64,000 nt of DNA. Origin: Phyllostachys edulis (lineage: Eukaryota; Streptophyta; Magnoliopsida; Poales; Poaceae). Location of the stretch: NCBI GenBank assembly GCA_036346405.1, contig CM070554.1, positions 41,778,204 through 41,842,203 of the forward strand, written 5' to 3'. The position numbers were made by a program, and so were the translations under genes. Of this stretch, positions 1 through 11,838 are shown one piece after another. How positions within the stretch are numbered: position 1 is the first letter of the stretch; each line of letters opens with the position of its first letter. The notes beneath the pieces were generated by a model. The model had not been told where the DNA came from. It did not search any database and saw nothing but the letters and a program-made list of their open reading frames with translations.

Positions 1-2
1 GC

Positions 3-2724
3 TTTTGCTGGACGTCACGAAGCGGTTTTCCACTCAGGATCTGGTGGGAGAATTCTACGCCGGATCTCGCCTTGGCCAGATCGGGCGTGGAGATCGAGGC
101 GGCAAAGTCTGGGCGGCCGACTCTGACTGTGAAGGGGCGCGAAGGTACATATTCTTGCCCCACACCCCCGTTGCTTTCCCGTCTCGGACTGCGTTTTATT
201 TTTCGCACGGCGCGTGACTTTTGTGCTAGTGGCGTGCCTTCGCAGTTGTGGTCATCAACGAGGCGGCTCGCGTGGCAGACGTGCTGCTGGGGCCATATAC
301 CGGTGAAGAGCATTCAAAACACGTCACAATGGTTCATGACTATCGGCTCAACCGGGCGTACGCTCCGTCCGTTCGCCTTTCCAAACGTCCGGACCCGAAT
401 GCCGGGAATAGGAAGCGCGTGCGCGCCACTGAGGCCAGCGGGCCAGGTCCGATTGCCGCGGTGCCGCTGCGTGCCGCCGGTCCTTGTGAAGCGTCTGGCC
501 CCTCCGAGGGTGCGAAAAGCGCAGACCGACCTGCCAAACAGCAGGCGGTGGTCCCAGAACCCGAGGGGTCCTTGAGCTCGCGCAGCTCTTTGTCGAGCGA
601 GCACAGTGGTTCGGTCGATGATGGCGCGTCGGAGGGTGCCGTGGGGCGCGCCGTAGCGGAGGTATCGAAGGCGACGGGTGTAATTGACTTAACGAGCCTT
701 GTCATTGGGGAGTCCTCTGATGAAGAAACTCCGTCGCATCTATATGCCGTAGACTTAGAGGTGGCTCTGGGCACCCCGGTCACTCTGGGGCGTGCTGACA
801 TTGTTACGGAGGAGCCTGTCGCTCCACGGTCGCCACAAGGTATGAGCGCCTGTCCGTTTTCGTGGTTGCTACCGCATGCCTAACACTTGTGCGGCCGTGT
901 AGGGGCGGGTGATGCTGAGCGGGTTGGCGAAGGAGAGCCCGCATGTGACGGGGGCGACGCATTGAAGGAGGCCCCCGCCGGTTCTGTGGGGTCCGGGGCT
1001 CCGCGGCCCGCGACTCCTGCGGTTGTGGCTGCGGACCGCGTGGACACGACCCCGTTGTGTCGTGAAGACTTCGCCGTTAGTTCCGGTGTTGCGAAGGTAT
1101 GCGAGGCGGTTGAGAACTTTGCTCACTCACCGCTCCTGTCTGGCCTCTTCAAGAAGATGGCTATAAGGGACATGATCGAGAGCGTGGAGGCGAACGCCAT
1201 GAAGGTTTGGCTCTTTCCCACAACTTTGGTGTTCTTTTATTGTTGCCATGGGTCCGTCACCGAGGCGTCACTTGTGTGCAGACAATGATGCTCGCACGGG
1301 TGCTGGATGACGATGTCGCACGGTGCTTTGGCAAAATCCAGCGAGAGGTGGAAAAGGAGCACTCGAAGAATGAGGCCCTTAGCGGCAAGTGCGACTCCCT
1401 CGAAGTGAGGGTAAAGACTTTGGAGGAGCAAGTGTCAGGGCTCCGGTCTGAGCTCGAGGCCTCGCAAAAGGCGCGGGCGTTGATCGAGGAGGAAATGGCA
1501 GCGGAGCGCGAGTTGTCGGAGACTATGGGGGCTGCTACTTTCAAGTCGCTGGTGATGCTGGAAGATGCTATGACGAAGCTTGGCGCAGTACCTTCCGCGA
1601 GGACTCACCGGCCTGCTGAGACGGACATCACTTTAGCGCGGCTAAAAAACGTTGCGAGGGTGATCGTGCCTGCGGCCCGCTCGTATGGAGACCATCGCGG
1701 CGGCGGCTGGTGCGAGACACAGCTTCCACTGGACAAGGCGGGGTGTGCGCATATAGATGCGCTTGCCACCCGCTTCGGTTTGCCGCGGGCTACGCGGCGA
1801 GTCGGCGAGTGTGGAATGCCGGACGCGCAAGGCCAGCAAGGTCCTTCTGGAGGACTACTGGGCGTTGCGTGGACACGAAGATGCGACCAAGTCCTTCCAA
1901 GATCTGCAAGCGAGGAAGGCTAAAGGGAAATCTCCGGCGGCCGAGCAGGCTGAGGCTCACGGGGGCGACAAGCGGGGGTCCCTCCGCGGTGACAAGGTGT
2001 GACCCTCCGCTTGCCCGGAGCGGCTCAAAACTCTCAGTGTAGCGTAGTGTTCAGAATTGTAGTTTGGCTGCTTCGGTTTCTGTTTGCTTTTTGGACTTTG
2101 GGGAGGCGAAAAACACTTTTTGTCGCGGCTTTTCCTCATGTAATGACCTGTTGGCGTTAAATGAGAAAATCTTTTGGCTTGGCCGCATGGCTTTATCCCC
2201 GCTTGGGTTAGTTGTCTTAAGTCGCACGTTGTGGTCTGTACAGGGGGAGCGATGTTTGTTTAAGTGTGCGGCCAGGAGGGGCCCTCGACCGCCCATGGGG
2301 CGGCGGTTCGTGACTACCGCTGCCACGCGACCTCCGAAGGAGGAGCGCGAGGTTCTGCAGAAGTGGCATTTGAGGATTTGTTACCGGAACACCATCTGCC
2401 ACGGCGCGAAGTGGCAGCGATGGAAGAAGGCCAATCCGCGGCTCTATAAGCGTTCTTCCGCCGAAGCCGCAGTACCGCGAGAGTGCGGGAAGAGGTGCGG
2501 GCCTTCTGGGAGCGCCGGGGGACCGTCATCGCGGGTGGAGGACCACTGGTGCCCTCCGCGTCTGCAGAGTCTTCTACGAGCTTGTCGGACACTCCGAAGG
2601 ATGTGGTTGTGCGAAGGCAGTACGCCGATCTAGTTGCTGCTAGAGCGTCGGATGAGGAACTATTCACTTGGGCGACGTACAGGGAGGAGTGGGACTTTGT
2701 GCCGAAGATGCGTGGCGTCTAACG
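3..2724 (+). CDS. Antisense, apparently spliced gene inside the Tat element (5' part cut by the window)
   Basis: This gene runs opposite to pol, between pol and the missing 3' LTR. Five open segments join in frame through GT-AG introns that I placed by eye: exons <3-144, 246-839, 903-1204, 1282-1996 and 2276-2724. The introns are 145-245, 840-902, 1205-1281 and 1997-2275. The third exon-exon junction is phase 0, and the fourth exon carries a heptad-rich coiled coil (about 1320-1520, residues such as EVRVKTLEEQVSGLRSELEA). The segment around 1640-1996 contains a conserved-looking stretch ending ASKVLLEDYWALRG that is one frame away from the coiled coil, so a frameshift is likely near 1700-1820. 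An in-frame TAA at 2447-2449 also breaks the last exon. Extra antisense ORFs are known in Tat elements; the N-terminal domain should lie left of base 1. Function is unknown. It could be a decayed copy rather than a working gene. Confidence 0.5.
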
Positions 2725-2818
2725 CGCACAGGATTGTGTGCGGGTAATTTGTGCTTATTGTTTTTTCGTCTGGTGCTCCCACTGTAACGTTATGAGATGT
2801 GTACTATGCTGAGCTTTT

Positions 2819-2824
2819 AATAAA
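2819..2824 (+). terminator. Poly(A) signal for the antisense gene
   Basis: A canonical AATAAA lies about 95 bases after the last stop codon of the antisense gene (TAA ending at 2722), on the same strand and before the tandem repeats begin. This fits the end of a plus-strand transcript. The inference is positional only. Confidence 0.4.
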
Positions 2825-2897
2825 AATGGTGTGATTGTATTGCGCCATCTTCGTTGTCTTGTCTAGGTAGGTCTCACCGTCCCTCTTCTTTTCTGAA

Positions 2898-3668
2898 TAG
2901 CGCTCCGGGGAGCCCTAACGTTTTTGATTCGGGCGGGCGAAGCCTCGCGCCGTCCCCCACCTTTTTCTGATAGGGCTCCTGGGAGCTCTCCTATTTTTGA
3001 TTCGGGGGAGGCGAAGCCTCGCGCCGTCCCCCATCTTTCTCAGATAGGGCTCCTAGGAGCCCTTATATTTTTTATTCGGGGGAGGCGAAGCCTCGCGCCA
3101 TCCCCCATCTTCCTCAAATAGGGCTCCTGGGAGCCCTTATATTTTTGATTCGGGGGAGGCGAAGCCTCGCGCCGTCCCCCATCTTTTTTAGATAGGGCTC
3201 CTGGGAGCCCTTATATTTTTTATTCGGGGGAGGCGAAGCCTTACGCCGTCCCCCATATTTTTTAGATAGGGCTCCTGGGAGCCCTTATATTTTTGATTCG
3301 GGGGAGGCGAAGCCTCGCGCCGTCCCCCATCTTTCTCAGATAGGACTCCTGGGAGCCCTTATATTTTTTATTCGAGGGAGGAGAAGCCTCGCGCCGTCCC
3401 CTATATTTTTTAGATAGGGCTCCTGGGAGCCCTTAAATTTTTGATTCGGGGGAGGCGAAGCCTCGCGTCGTCCCCCATATGTTTTAGATAGGGCTCTTGG
3501 GAGCCCTTATATTTTTGATCCGGGGGAGGCAAAGCCTCGCGCCATCCCCCATCTTTTTTAGATAGGGCTCCAGGGAGCCCTAACATTTTTGGTTCGGGGG
3601 AGGCAAAGCCTCGCGCCGTCCCCCATCTTTTTTAGGTAGGGCTCCTGGGAGCCCTCCTATTTTTGGCT
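2898..3668. repeat. Tandem repeat, 74-bp unit, about 10.5 copies
   Basis: The anchor TAGGGCTCC recurs at 2971, 3045, 3119, 3193, 3267, 3341, 3415, 3489, 3563 and 3637, exactly 74 bases apart; the first copy is at 2898 (73 bases). Each unit holds two self-complementary segments: GGGCTCCTGGGAGCCC, and a second centred on GAGGCGAAGCCTC. The array lies between the 3' end of the antisense gene and the 3' end of pol. It has no coding frame of its own. Confidence 0.95.
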
Positions 3669-4090
3669 TTCAGTCTACGCGCTGGCGCCCACGGAGGGCG
3701 TCCGTGTGCACCGGGGCAAGCGTCTTGTGATGGCTCTTAGTTTATCTGCTGGCGCCATGAGGGCGTCCATGTGCACCGGGGCCGAAGGCCATGCACGGTG
3801 GCTTTTAGTTTATACACTGGCGCACGCGGAGGGCATCCGTGTGCACCGGGGCCGAAGGCCATGCGCGGTGGCTTTTAGTTTATACACTGGTGCCCGCGGA
3901 GGGCATCCGTGTGCACCGGGGCCGAAGGCCATGCGCGGTGGCCTTTAGTTTATACACTAGCGCCCGCGGAGGGTGTCCGTGTGCACCGGGGCCGAAGGCC
4001 ATGCACGGTGGCCTTTAGTTTATACACTGGCGCCCGCGGAGGGCGTCCGTGTGCTCCAGGGCCGAAGGCCATGCGCGGTGGCTTTTATTG
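3669..4090. repeat. Tandem repeat, about 70-bp unit, six copies
   Basis: The anchor TATACACTGG (or a variant) recurs near 3674, 3743, 3811, 3881, 3951 and 4021, with spacings of 68-70 bases. Units carry CGCCCGCGGAGGGCGTCCG and GGGGCCGAAGGCC, both partly palindromic. The array directly follows the 74-bp array but is unrelated in sequence. Long plus-strand open frames across it are a by-product of the repeat and not a gene. Bases 4091-4245, between this array and the end of integrase, hold nothing I recognise. Confidence 0.93.
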
Positions 4091-4245
4091 TGGTGCTAGT
4101 GAGGTGCTTGTCTGCTTCGTCCATTGCGTAGTTATAACTAGTTTCAAAAAGTACATGTGTTTGTACATGCCCCCTCAAGGTCCCACCAGCCGGGGGGGCT
4201 GCTATCCGAGCACAGCCGGGTTTTTCTACAAAATACGGAAAATGT

Positions 4246-5345
4246 TTCTAGGGGTAGAACCTACAAAGGCTCTTGGTGTTCCACGTGTGCCCGAGCTGCT
4301 GTCCTTCCGGGGTTGCAATGTAATGTGTGTCGGCCCTTGTGCTCTTGGTGATGACGTATGGCCCCTCCCACTTGGACTCGAGCTTGCCGACCCCGGACGG
4401 GTTGGCGACTCGCTTGAGAACCATATCACAGTGTGGGGCGGGGCTGACTTTCTTGTTATATGCTCTTGCGACTCCGTCGCGTACCTTGCCATAGTTGAGA
4501 TGGCTTCGCGACTTTCTTCCAAAGAAGTCGAGGAGACTTGGCGGTGGCGGGGTCGATGCCTTGTGTTGCCTGTAGGGATCTCACGGCGAGTTCCCCAGGG
4601 GTCATTGCCTCATCCCCGAACAGTAGCTTGAACGGGGAGAAGCCCATGGCTCGAGTTGGCGTGGTGCGGAGTGCCCATAATATTTTTTGAAGCTCGTCCG
4701 GCCAAAGTCCCTTTGGCAGCCCCACCAGGCGTTTGTTGAGACCCGCAATTAGGTTGCCATTGGCCCGCTCTACCGTGCCATTGGCCTCGGGATGGCCTAC
4801 GGACGCGAAGCGTACTGTGGTTCCGAGGTCTTGGCAAAATGTTCTGAAGATCGTGGAGTCAAACTGGGTGCCGTTGTCGGTGATGACGTCTCGCGGCACC
4901 CCGTACCTGCAGATGATGTTCTTCCATACAAATCACTGCGCCGCCGCGGCTGTAATCTTGGCGACCGGCTCTGCCTCCACCCATCTGGAGAAGTATTCGA
5001 TGGCGACGAAGGCGAAGCGGAGGCTGCCCCTTGCCGCCGGGAAGGGGCCGATGATGTCGAGCCCCCACCGCGCGAAGGGCCAGACGGGGGGTAGTGGCTG
5101 GAGGGGTACCGCCGGTGCTTTCGGGTTGTGGCTGGCCCACTAGCAGCCCTGACAATGCCGAACGAGGTCCTGGGCATCCGGTCGCGGTTGTATCTGAGCC
5201 TTGGCGAAAAGCCCTTGCGACGATGCTCCGGGGGACCTGATGTGCCCCGCAGTTTCCCTCATGAATTTCCTTCAGTAGGTCCCGCCCTTCCTGGCGCGAT
5301 ATGCACCGAAGGAAAGGCTCGCATACGCCTCCCTTGTATAATTCG
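4246..5345 (-). pseudogene. Integrase region of the Tat element, broken
   Basis: Integrase inserts the cDNA copy into the host chromosome. Read on the minus strand, the remnant starts near 5345 with a zinc-binding segment (HCQGC near 5155). It continues with the catalytic core, where TDNGTQF (4899-4840) supplies the second Asp and HPEANGTVERANG the catalytic Glu. It ends in a C-terminal beta-rich segment containing KWEGPYVI, finishing near 4246. Stops and frameshifts interrupt it: a frame change near 5340, a stop after the zinc-binding segment, another before the core, and a frameshift near 4500. It is the last pol domain, as usual in gypsy elements. Not functional. Confidence 0.85.
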
Positions 5346-6387
5346 CTGTTGACGATGCGGTAGCTTCGGGAGCGATGCTTGAGCCTTGTTGCTTCTGGTG
5401 AGTCTTCAGGCTCTCCTCCTTGGAGGTAGGTGGTGATCGGCCCGCGCCAATCTGCTTCGTCAAGGAGCAGTATGGGGCGTCCACCCCTGTCTTGTCCCTT
5501 TGGGTGGTGCTTGAGCCCAACCTCTTGTGTTTACGGTGGGCGCTTGGCTCCTCTGGGTGTCTTGAGGGGTCTGCAGATGCCGTGAAGACTTGGTGTGGGC
5601 GGTCTCCGGAGCTTGCCGCCTTTGCGAGCCGGTCCACCGCCTCGTTGTCACTCCGAGGGATGGCCTGAATAGTAATGCCGAGGAAGTGGTTTGCTACGGC
5701 CCGCGCGGCCTTCAAATACCGGGCCATTTCGGGGTCTCTGGTGACGAAGCTTTTGTCGAAGTGGCCCGCCATGAGGCGAGAGTCGCTTTTGACTACGACG
5801 CGCTTGGTGCCTAGGGCTTTGGCTTTGCGGAGGCCCAGTAGTAATGCCTCATATTCAGAAGCATTGTTTGTTGTGGGGAAGTCGAGACGCGCCGCATACG
5901 ACAGGCTCCGACCATCTGGTGCGACCAATATGGCCGCTGCGCCTGCGCCTGCCGCGCACCAGGATCCGTCAGTGTGGACGGTCCATGGTGCCTCCGCCTG
6001 CGCGGAGAGGTGGCCATCGGGCTGGGGAGTCCACTCGGCGACGAAGTCTGCCAGGGATTGAGATTTGATGGCCGTGCGGGCTGCAAAGGTAATGTCGAAG
6101 GGTGCCAGCTCCGCCGCCCACTTGCCGATGCGTCCGGATGCATCTTTGTTGCGAAGCATGAGCGCCAAGGGGTAGGATGTTGGTACCACAATGGCGTGCG
6201 CCAAGAAGTAGTGCCGGAGCTTGCGTGAGGCCATGAGTAGGGCGTAGGCGAGCTTTTCCAACTCCGTGTAGCGGACCTTTGCCCCTTGAAGTGCTTCGGA
6301 GACGTAGTATATGGGGCGCTGGCCAGCGTCTTCCTGTACTAGGACCGCGCTGACCACCGCGGAGGACGCAGCGAGGTAAAGGAGGAG
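5345..6387 (-). pseudogene. RNase H domains of the Tat pol, split from RT by an insertion
   Basis: A long open stretch on the minus strand begins at 6387, at the insertion site of the LARD-like element. It first gives the RT-linked RNase H segment (PIYYVSEAL, YTELEKLAYALLMASRKLRHY) and then a second RNase H-like domain with VHTDGSWC, NNASEYEALLLGL and VVKSDSRLMAGH. The second domain resembles the archaeal-type RNase H found in Tat elements; its acidic residues (D in HTDGS, E in SEYEA, D in KSDSR) are kept. The reading frame is lost near 5340, at the start of integrase. The enzyme would degrade the RNA strand during reverse transcription. The insertion at 6393 and the loss of frame make it inactive as part of pol. 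Confidence 0.85.
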
Positions 6388-6392
6388 CTGTG
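6388..6392. repeat. Target site duplication CTGTG, left copy
   Basis: CTGTG directly precedes the left end of the LARD-like element (TGTGAGGACC). It is repeated at 20700-20704, directly after the right end (GTTGTTACA). The coding frames of the host Tat element resume across these points. Confidence 0.95.
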
Positions 6393-9300
6393 TGTGAGGA
6401 CCCCCGGGTTATCTCCATAAGACCGAGACTAAGCATGGTCTTATGGACATAACTCTAAGCCTCAAGTAAATGGATTCCAACTTAACTCCATCTAAGCGAG
6501 AAGCTTAACTGAAAACTGGAGCCCCGACGATCATGCGCGCTGCTCCTATGCGAGCACTACATGATTGTCGGTTCTCCAACATCTAAGCACTACACTTAGT
6601 GAGTTAAATGGGAAGCCACGAACACTGAGCATGAGGTCATGTTGGCTCCCAAGATCAGCGACCAACATGCCCCAAACTCACATGTAGCATTGATCATATC
6701 CATACAACATTCATACATTCATAGGTCAAAAGACATACAACATAATAGTTCAAGTGCCATTTTGTAATCAGATTTGAAGTAGAAGTAAAGCATGTGAATA
6801 AGTAGTAAATTGAATAACAAATGAATCATACAAATGACAAACTGGCTATCCACTTTGATACAACAACATACATGAATATCCCATTCATGAAGATACCAAG
6901 TTATAACCACAATTTTAATTCCAAGTCTAACAATAGCAACCATATAACTCAAGTGTTGTCCATAACCGTGGACACAGCTATTCGAATAGATTTATACCCT
7001 GCAGGGGTGTACTACTTTACCCACACGACTTGATTAGCCCATAAGCCTCCAGATGCCTCCGAAAATAGCATACTTCCTATGGTATGCCGGTCGAGTAAAC
7101 CAAGACTTAGTATTTTTTAGCAAGTTAATACCATTGAGTTGACTCACCCATACGCGACGTAATCCCATTTAAGTGTAGGCTACCCACCTACAGCTAAACG
7201 GGCATGCAAGTTGTGTCGGAAATACCGACCCAATTAATAAAGCTTAAAGAGGGCTCACCCTCATAATAAAGAATTGCAATCGGTATCATTATGGAACATA
7301 TATGCGATGGAACACATATACGCACTCACACCACCAGTCATCAACTCAACAATACCAACCCCTTACTAAACTAAGCAGTGCCCATACACTGCGTGTGGAA
7401 GCACGAGTTTTACTTGAATCAAAGATGTTACCAAAGTTCGGTCCTTAATTGTCCAAACAACTCAAACACTTACCCAAGCTCGTGCACAAAGTCACCATCA
7501 CTAACCATCACTTGTCCAGACCAAAAGCTCATTTAAAATGATAAAATTTGACTCATAAAACAGATACAAAGATTTGAAACAAAAGTATATAATGATAGTT
7601 GTGTTTATCCCATAATTGTCGGGTTATTCCCGACAATCAGCTACCGGTTCTAGACTTGCATGGCTAAGCAAACCCGAACAATATATTTCAACCATTCTAA
7701 CTTAAGCATATGGTACTGGAATAATTCAAGTATAACCTCAATGAATTAGGACATAACTAAACTACACATCACAAAATAGCGATAGTATCAAAATAGCATG
7801 CAAGCAATTATCATTGCACTAACTTAACAAAACTGGGATCAAATATGATGCAAAATAAAGTTCAAATGATGCTTGCCTTTCAGAGAGTTCACTTGCTCAC
7901 TCTCAGTTACGTATTCGCTTACTTCCGGCAACTCAGAATCTAAAGAAAGACGATATCGAATAAACATCGAGAAAAGCCGAAAACTTTGAAATGCTCAAAA
8001 ATGCATGAATTTTATACAGTAGCTAGATGATGATTTTAGATGAATTTAGGTGAAAGAATTATTCTATTTGGATTTAGTATATGAGAGTTATAGCAGTTTG
8101 AATATCAGTTTTCAGAAAAAATCCAATTTAATTGTAATCAGAATCGTTCACGAATTTAATTATTTGGTCAAAATTTGTAGAGAAGTGGGGAGGCAAAGGA
8201 TTATATGGATGGATAGAGAATATTAATATAAGACCAAAATAACTTAGTTCATCTCATTTGGAGTTTTTATGAATTAGTTATGAATTTTTGAAGTTAAAAG
8301 AATATGCAGTGCACAATTAATTGTATTTCGAATTTTTCCAAGTCATTTAATACTTTTTGCACACATGATACCCTAGCATCTGTCACCACAAATGAGGCCT
8401 AAGTATTCCTTTCATTTTCCATTTAATTCCTAAAGTAAAACATCTACCGGCAAATCTAATATTCTCAATATCATTGACTTGACCAATTCTTCGGTGTTGA
8501 ATCCCATCACATGCATAACACTTGCTGATCATATTCTCATATCTTGATCTAAATCCCATACTAACCTTCACTAAGGCATAATCAAGGTAGTCAATCCAAC
8601 AAATAATTCCCGGACTCATAGACTTCCATCTACACAATCCATCTAGTAGTTATATGAAATCCACCAAGTGATAAGCATATTACCATGACTAAATCCATCA
8701 ATCATTTTCTGATATATTATTTAAGCTAATACTAACTATCTAGCTCTACTAGTATTTCTTCGGCAATTCATATTCGTATACACCAAAATTTCCACCGATC
8801 GAGATTTATTTGACTTACCGATACCTAATGAGCTTTACAATTTAATATCACATCCAACATTTAATAGCTCACTAATAATTCAACTTACATCCATCTCACC
8901 GGACTAGTTGTGTATGACAACTACCAATCCAATCACATATACGCCTTACCGATCGACTGTTAATCATTTATCTACTAATCCAATAGAGGGTACAAATTCA
9001 CCAACTCGGCACAATAGGACTTATATATTAATTGCGTGGCAATCCAATTAGTTATCCGAAATCAAATCATTCATTCTACTATCACGCAAATCTAGCATAA
9101 ATGACTTACATAGCTATTACTTAAGACATCCCATCAATTTACTCATGATTAAATAAAATCATCTGAATCATCATCCATATCTCATTAAATATCTTCACAT
9201 AAGCTATTCATCAAGTAATAAATCATAAAAATCATTATGTGTCCTATCTCCTAAGATTACTAATCCAACATGAGGAAAAATCTACAATTAATATATTATC

Positions 9301-11605
9301 CAAAGATCACCATTAACATCCATGCAACTTCAAAATAATATCATCCGATCAAATAATCAACTCATATATTTAATCTAGCATCTATCGAACAATAACACAC
9401 GCATTTCACCACAATAATCTAATTATTCGCATCCACCAATATAATGATACATAATCACACCTACGCACAAATAAGACATAACTGGAGGATTACACCGGTC
9501 GTAAGCTACCAAACAATTTTTATATTTAAACATGCATAAAAAGATGCTATGCTTATGACTATTATGAAACATGCACAACTAAAATCGTAACGCGGTAACA
9601 TAATTAACGCTAAGGATTTTACCACAATGCTAGACGTGCGAAACGTCACCGGGCGACGTCTCCTCGGCTCCGCATCCACGTCCACCGTAGTCGTCACCGT
9701 TTCCGCGTCCGCTCGGCCTCTCGTCTGTGTCCGCCGTAGTCATCGCCGATCTCGTCCTCATGCGCGTTCGCATCCACCGTAGTCGTTCACATCCCGCTCC
9801 GCATCGGCGCCGCCACATCAAGCCGTCTCACCTCGCTCGGGTTGCCGCGCCACTTCATGCATGCACGGGCTCGGCCTTGCCGCCGCCGGTCTCACTGACT
9901 GCCTCCACCGTGCAGGGCCGCTGGACAGTGAGCCATGCCGCCTCGCATGAGGCCACCGCTGCAGCACGCCGCTTCGCCACGCTGTCCATGCTCCAACCGC
10001 CCTTGGTAGCTACTGTCCTTGCCCCGGCCTTACCGTCATCGTCTTCACGCTGTTGTTGCTTCCGGCCTCCTTGCTACCCCCATGCCTGCCGCACCACCGT
10101 GTCGCTCCTCGGGCTGAGCCGCGCACTGGGCCATGCTGCTGCTGCCGGCCAGCGTGCCTTGACGCCACGCCGCGCCGCTACGGCACTGCTGCCACCCGAG
10201 CTGCTAACCACCACCACTTTTGGACCACCTTGCCGAGTCGTCAAGCCGCCACCGCCGCTGCATGTGCTGCTGCAGCATGCTCCTGCGCACGTTCTTCTCC
10301 AGAGCTCTCCCCAAGTGCCCTCCCTTCTCTCCCTCCAGGCCAGCCAAGCTGGAGCTTCACTTGCAGACCGCACCGCCTGCGCCTCGCTGCTGCACCCAGG
10401 TGCTGGCCGCATGCACTAGTGCGCCACCACGCCATGCGCCAGCAGCAGCAAGGAACAACAACTCAACAGTACAGTGTATCCCTTCTTCATATTTTCTTGC
10501 TAAATGCTCAAGAAATCTTGCATGTGAAAACTACTAGGATGGGTGGAAAGCTTACACGATGGGGAGGATAGTGGCATGACATGCAAATGGGGATTTTTGG
10601 TTTCTTGATTGGATCGGGAGGAGAGAAGATGTATGGTTGAGCTCAAGATAGAGAAAGAAAAGAAAGTGCTGCTGTGGGGAGAAGGAACAGCGTGGCCGCG
10701 TGGGGATGAAAAGAATTGAGGGTGGCTGTTTCAATGGTTCGGCTGGGCAGTGGGATGAAATGGGCAGTGGGGAGCTGAGGGAAAAAGCAAATGGCAGGGT
10801 GTTGTTGTGTAGTGCTCTGTTGGGGACAGGAAAATGGCAGGGGAGAAGCTGTTCGGCTGGTAGAAAGATTTTCGAATGAACAGTGTTCGATTTTGTGGAA
10901 AAAACAAATAGCCGCGGGGAGTTCGATAATTTTTAGATATAGTTGCCTAGCTCCAAAAATCATGAAATTTTTATGAAAGGTTTCTGACATAATGTTGATG
11001 CTTAGGTAAAAATTTTAGGAATTTATTCAGAGTGTGATGCTCTCTAAAAATCTTTGAAGTCCCTGTTTGCTCGGAAGAAGAATAGTACTACAGTTCTTCC
11101 TTTTTTTTCTCCGGCTCGCTCCAACGACCTTGCTTGTGTGAACTAACCACCAAATTGGAAAGCTCTCGAGACGACGACCGCAACGGTATAACATGCATTG
11201 TCGGATTCTTGATTTTTGGTGGGGATTGCGAAGAGAGAAGTTGGGGAAAAGAATCGGCATGCAGGCGTTTCATCTGCTACTTCTTTTTGTCTGTTTGTGA
11301 ATTCGCTCAAACTGCTATGCATGCGAAAATATACTATAGAAATAGGTTGGTCGTGCGATGATGATCGTGGTGGTATGACATGCATGGCTTGTTTTGAGTT
11401 TTAGGATGAGATTTGAAGGAAAGAAGCGAAAGGAGTTAGCAGGGAAGGAAAAAGGGAGATGACCGAAAAAGATAGAACACGCAGCGTTTAGCCTCTGATC
11501 GATCAAGTCGGAAAATAAAACGACGATACTAATGCATGCATCATGGTATGATTTTTTTTGAAATGCATGTGAAAATAAGAGATCAATACAATTAATTTTA
11601 ATTTT

Positions 11606-11607
<2 letters not shown>

Positions 11608-11642
<35 letters not shown>
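11608..11642. repeat. (TA)n microsatellite in the LTR
   Basis: This is an uninterrupted run of TA dinucleotides inside the left LTR. The equivalent site in the right LTR (near 20507-20519) is much shorter, which accounts for some of the length difference between the LTRs. Confidence 0.9.
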
Positions 11643-11644
<2 letters not shown>

Positions 11645-11786
11645 ACATAGTCTTTCAAACAATTTGGTTTAATAAAATGCAACCTTTTAATTAATTCAAT
11701 TTGATTTTCAAAGCAACATTTTGATTAAACACTGGAATTTTTTTAAAACATAGTCAAAATTTTAATATATCACCAAATTAAATATT

Positions 11787-11815
11787 AACAACCCGATTCT
11801 GAAAATCGGGTTGTT
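11787..11815. repeat. Terminal hairpin of the LTR
   Basis: AACAACCCGATT and its exact complement AATCGGGTTGTT are separated by five bases, giving a perfect 12-bp stem three bases inside the LTR end. The same hairpin is intact at 20668-20696 in the other LTR. Confidence 0.9.
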
Positions 11816-11818
11816 ACA

Positions 11819-11838
11819 AACCTCCCCCCCCCCCTTAG
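11819..11838 (-). other. Polypurine tract of the LARD-like element
   Basis: The plus strand shows a run of about a dozen C bases flanked by AACCT and TTAG. On the minus strand this is an A/G-only tract directly before the 3' LTR, as needed for plus-strand priming of the retroelement. Confidence 0.8.

Larger units (their letters stand above)
6393..11818 (-). repeat. 3' LTR of the LARD-like element (5426 bp)
   Basis: This is the leftmost LTR. By eye it differs from the other LTR by about nine positions in the first 200 bases. It lacks a block of about 362 bases present in the other copy (see 15265-15626), lost at a TTCAAG repeat (6749-6754). The open frames between 9600 and 10600 and near 11100-11400 are by-products of a GC-rich segment and recur in the other LTR. 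No gene is supported here. Confidence 0.92.

Noticed and set aside
2898..4090. CRISPR array
   Set aside because: The repeats are contiguous 70- and 74-bp tandem units without unique spacers, in a plant retrotransposon.
3706..4631. Long plus-strand open frames across the 70-bp repeats and integrase
   Set aside because: The residues cycle with the repeat (TGAEGHARW phrases), and downstream the frame is antisense to integrase. It has no independent coding signal.
9506..10571. Cluster of open frames in the LARD LTR (also 18385-19538)
   Set aside because: Low-complexity Ala/Ser/Pro/Arg text in several frames of a GC-rich segment. The frames differ between the two LTR copies through small indels.
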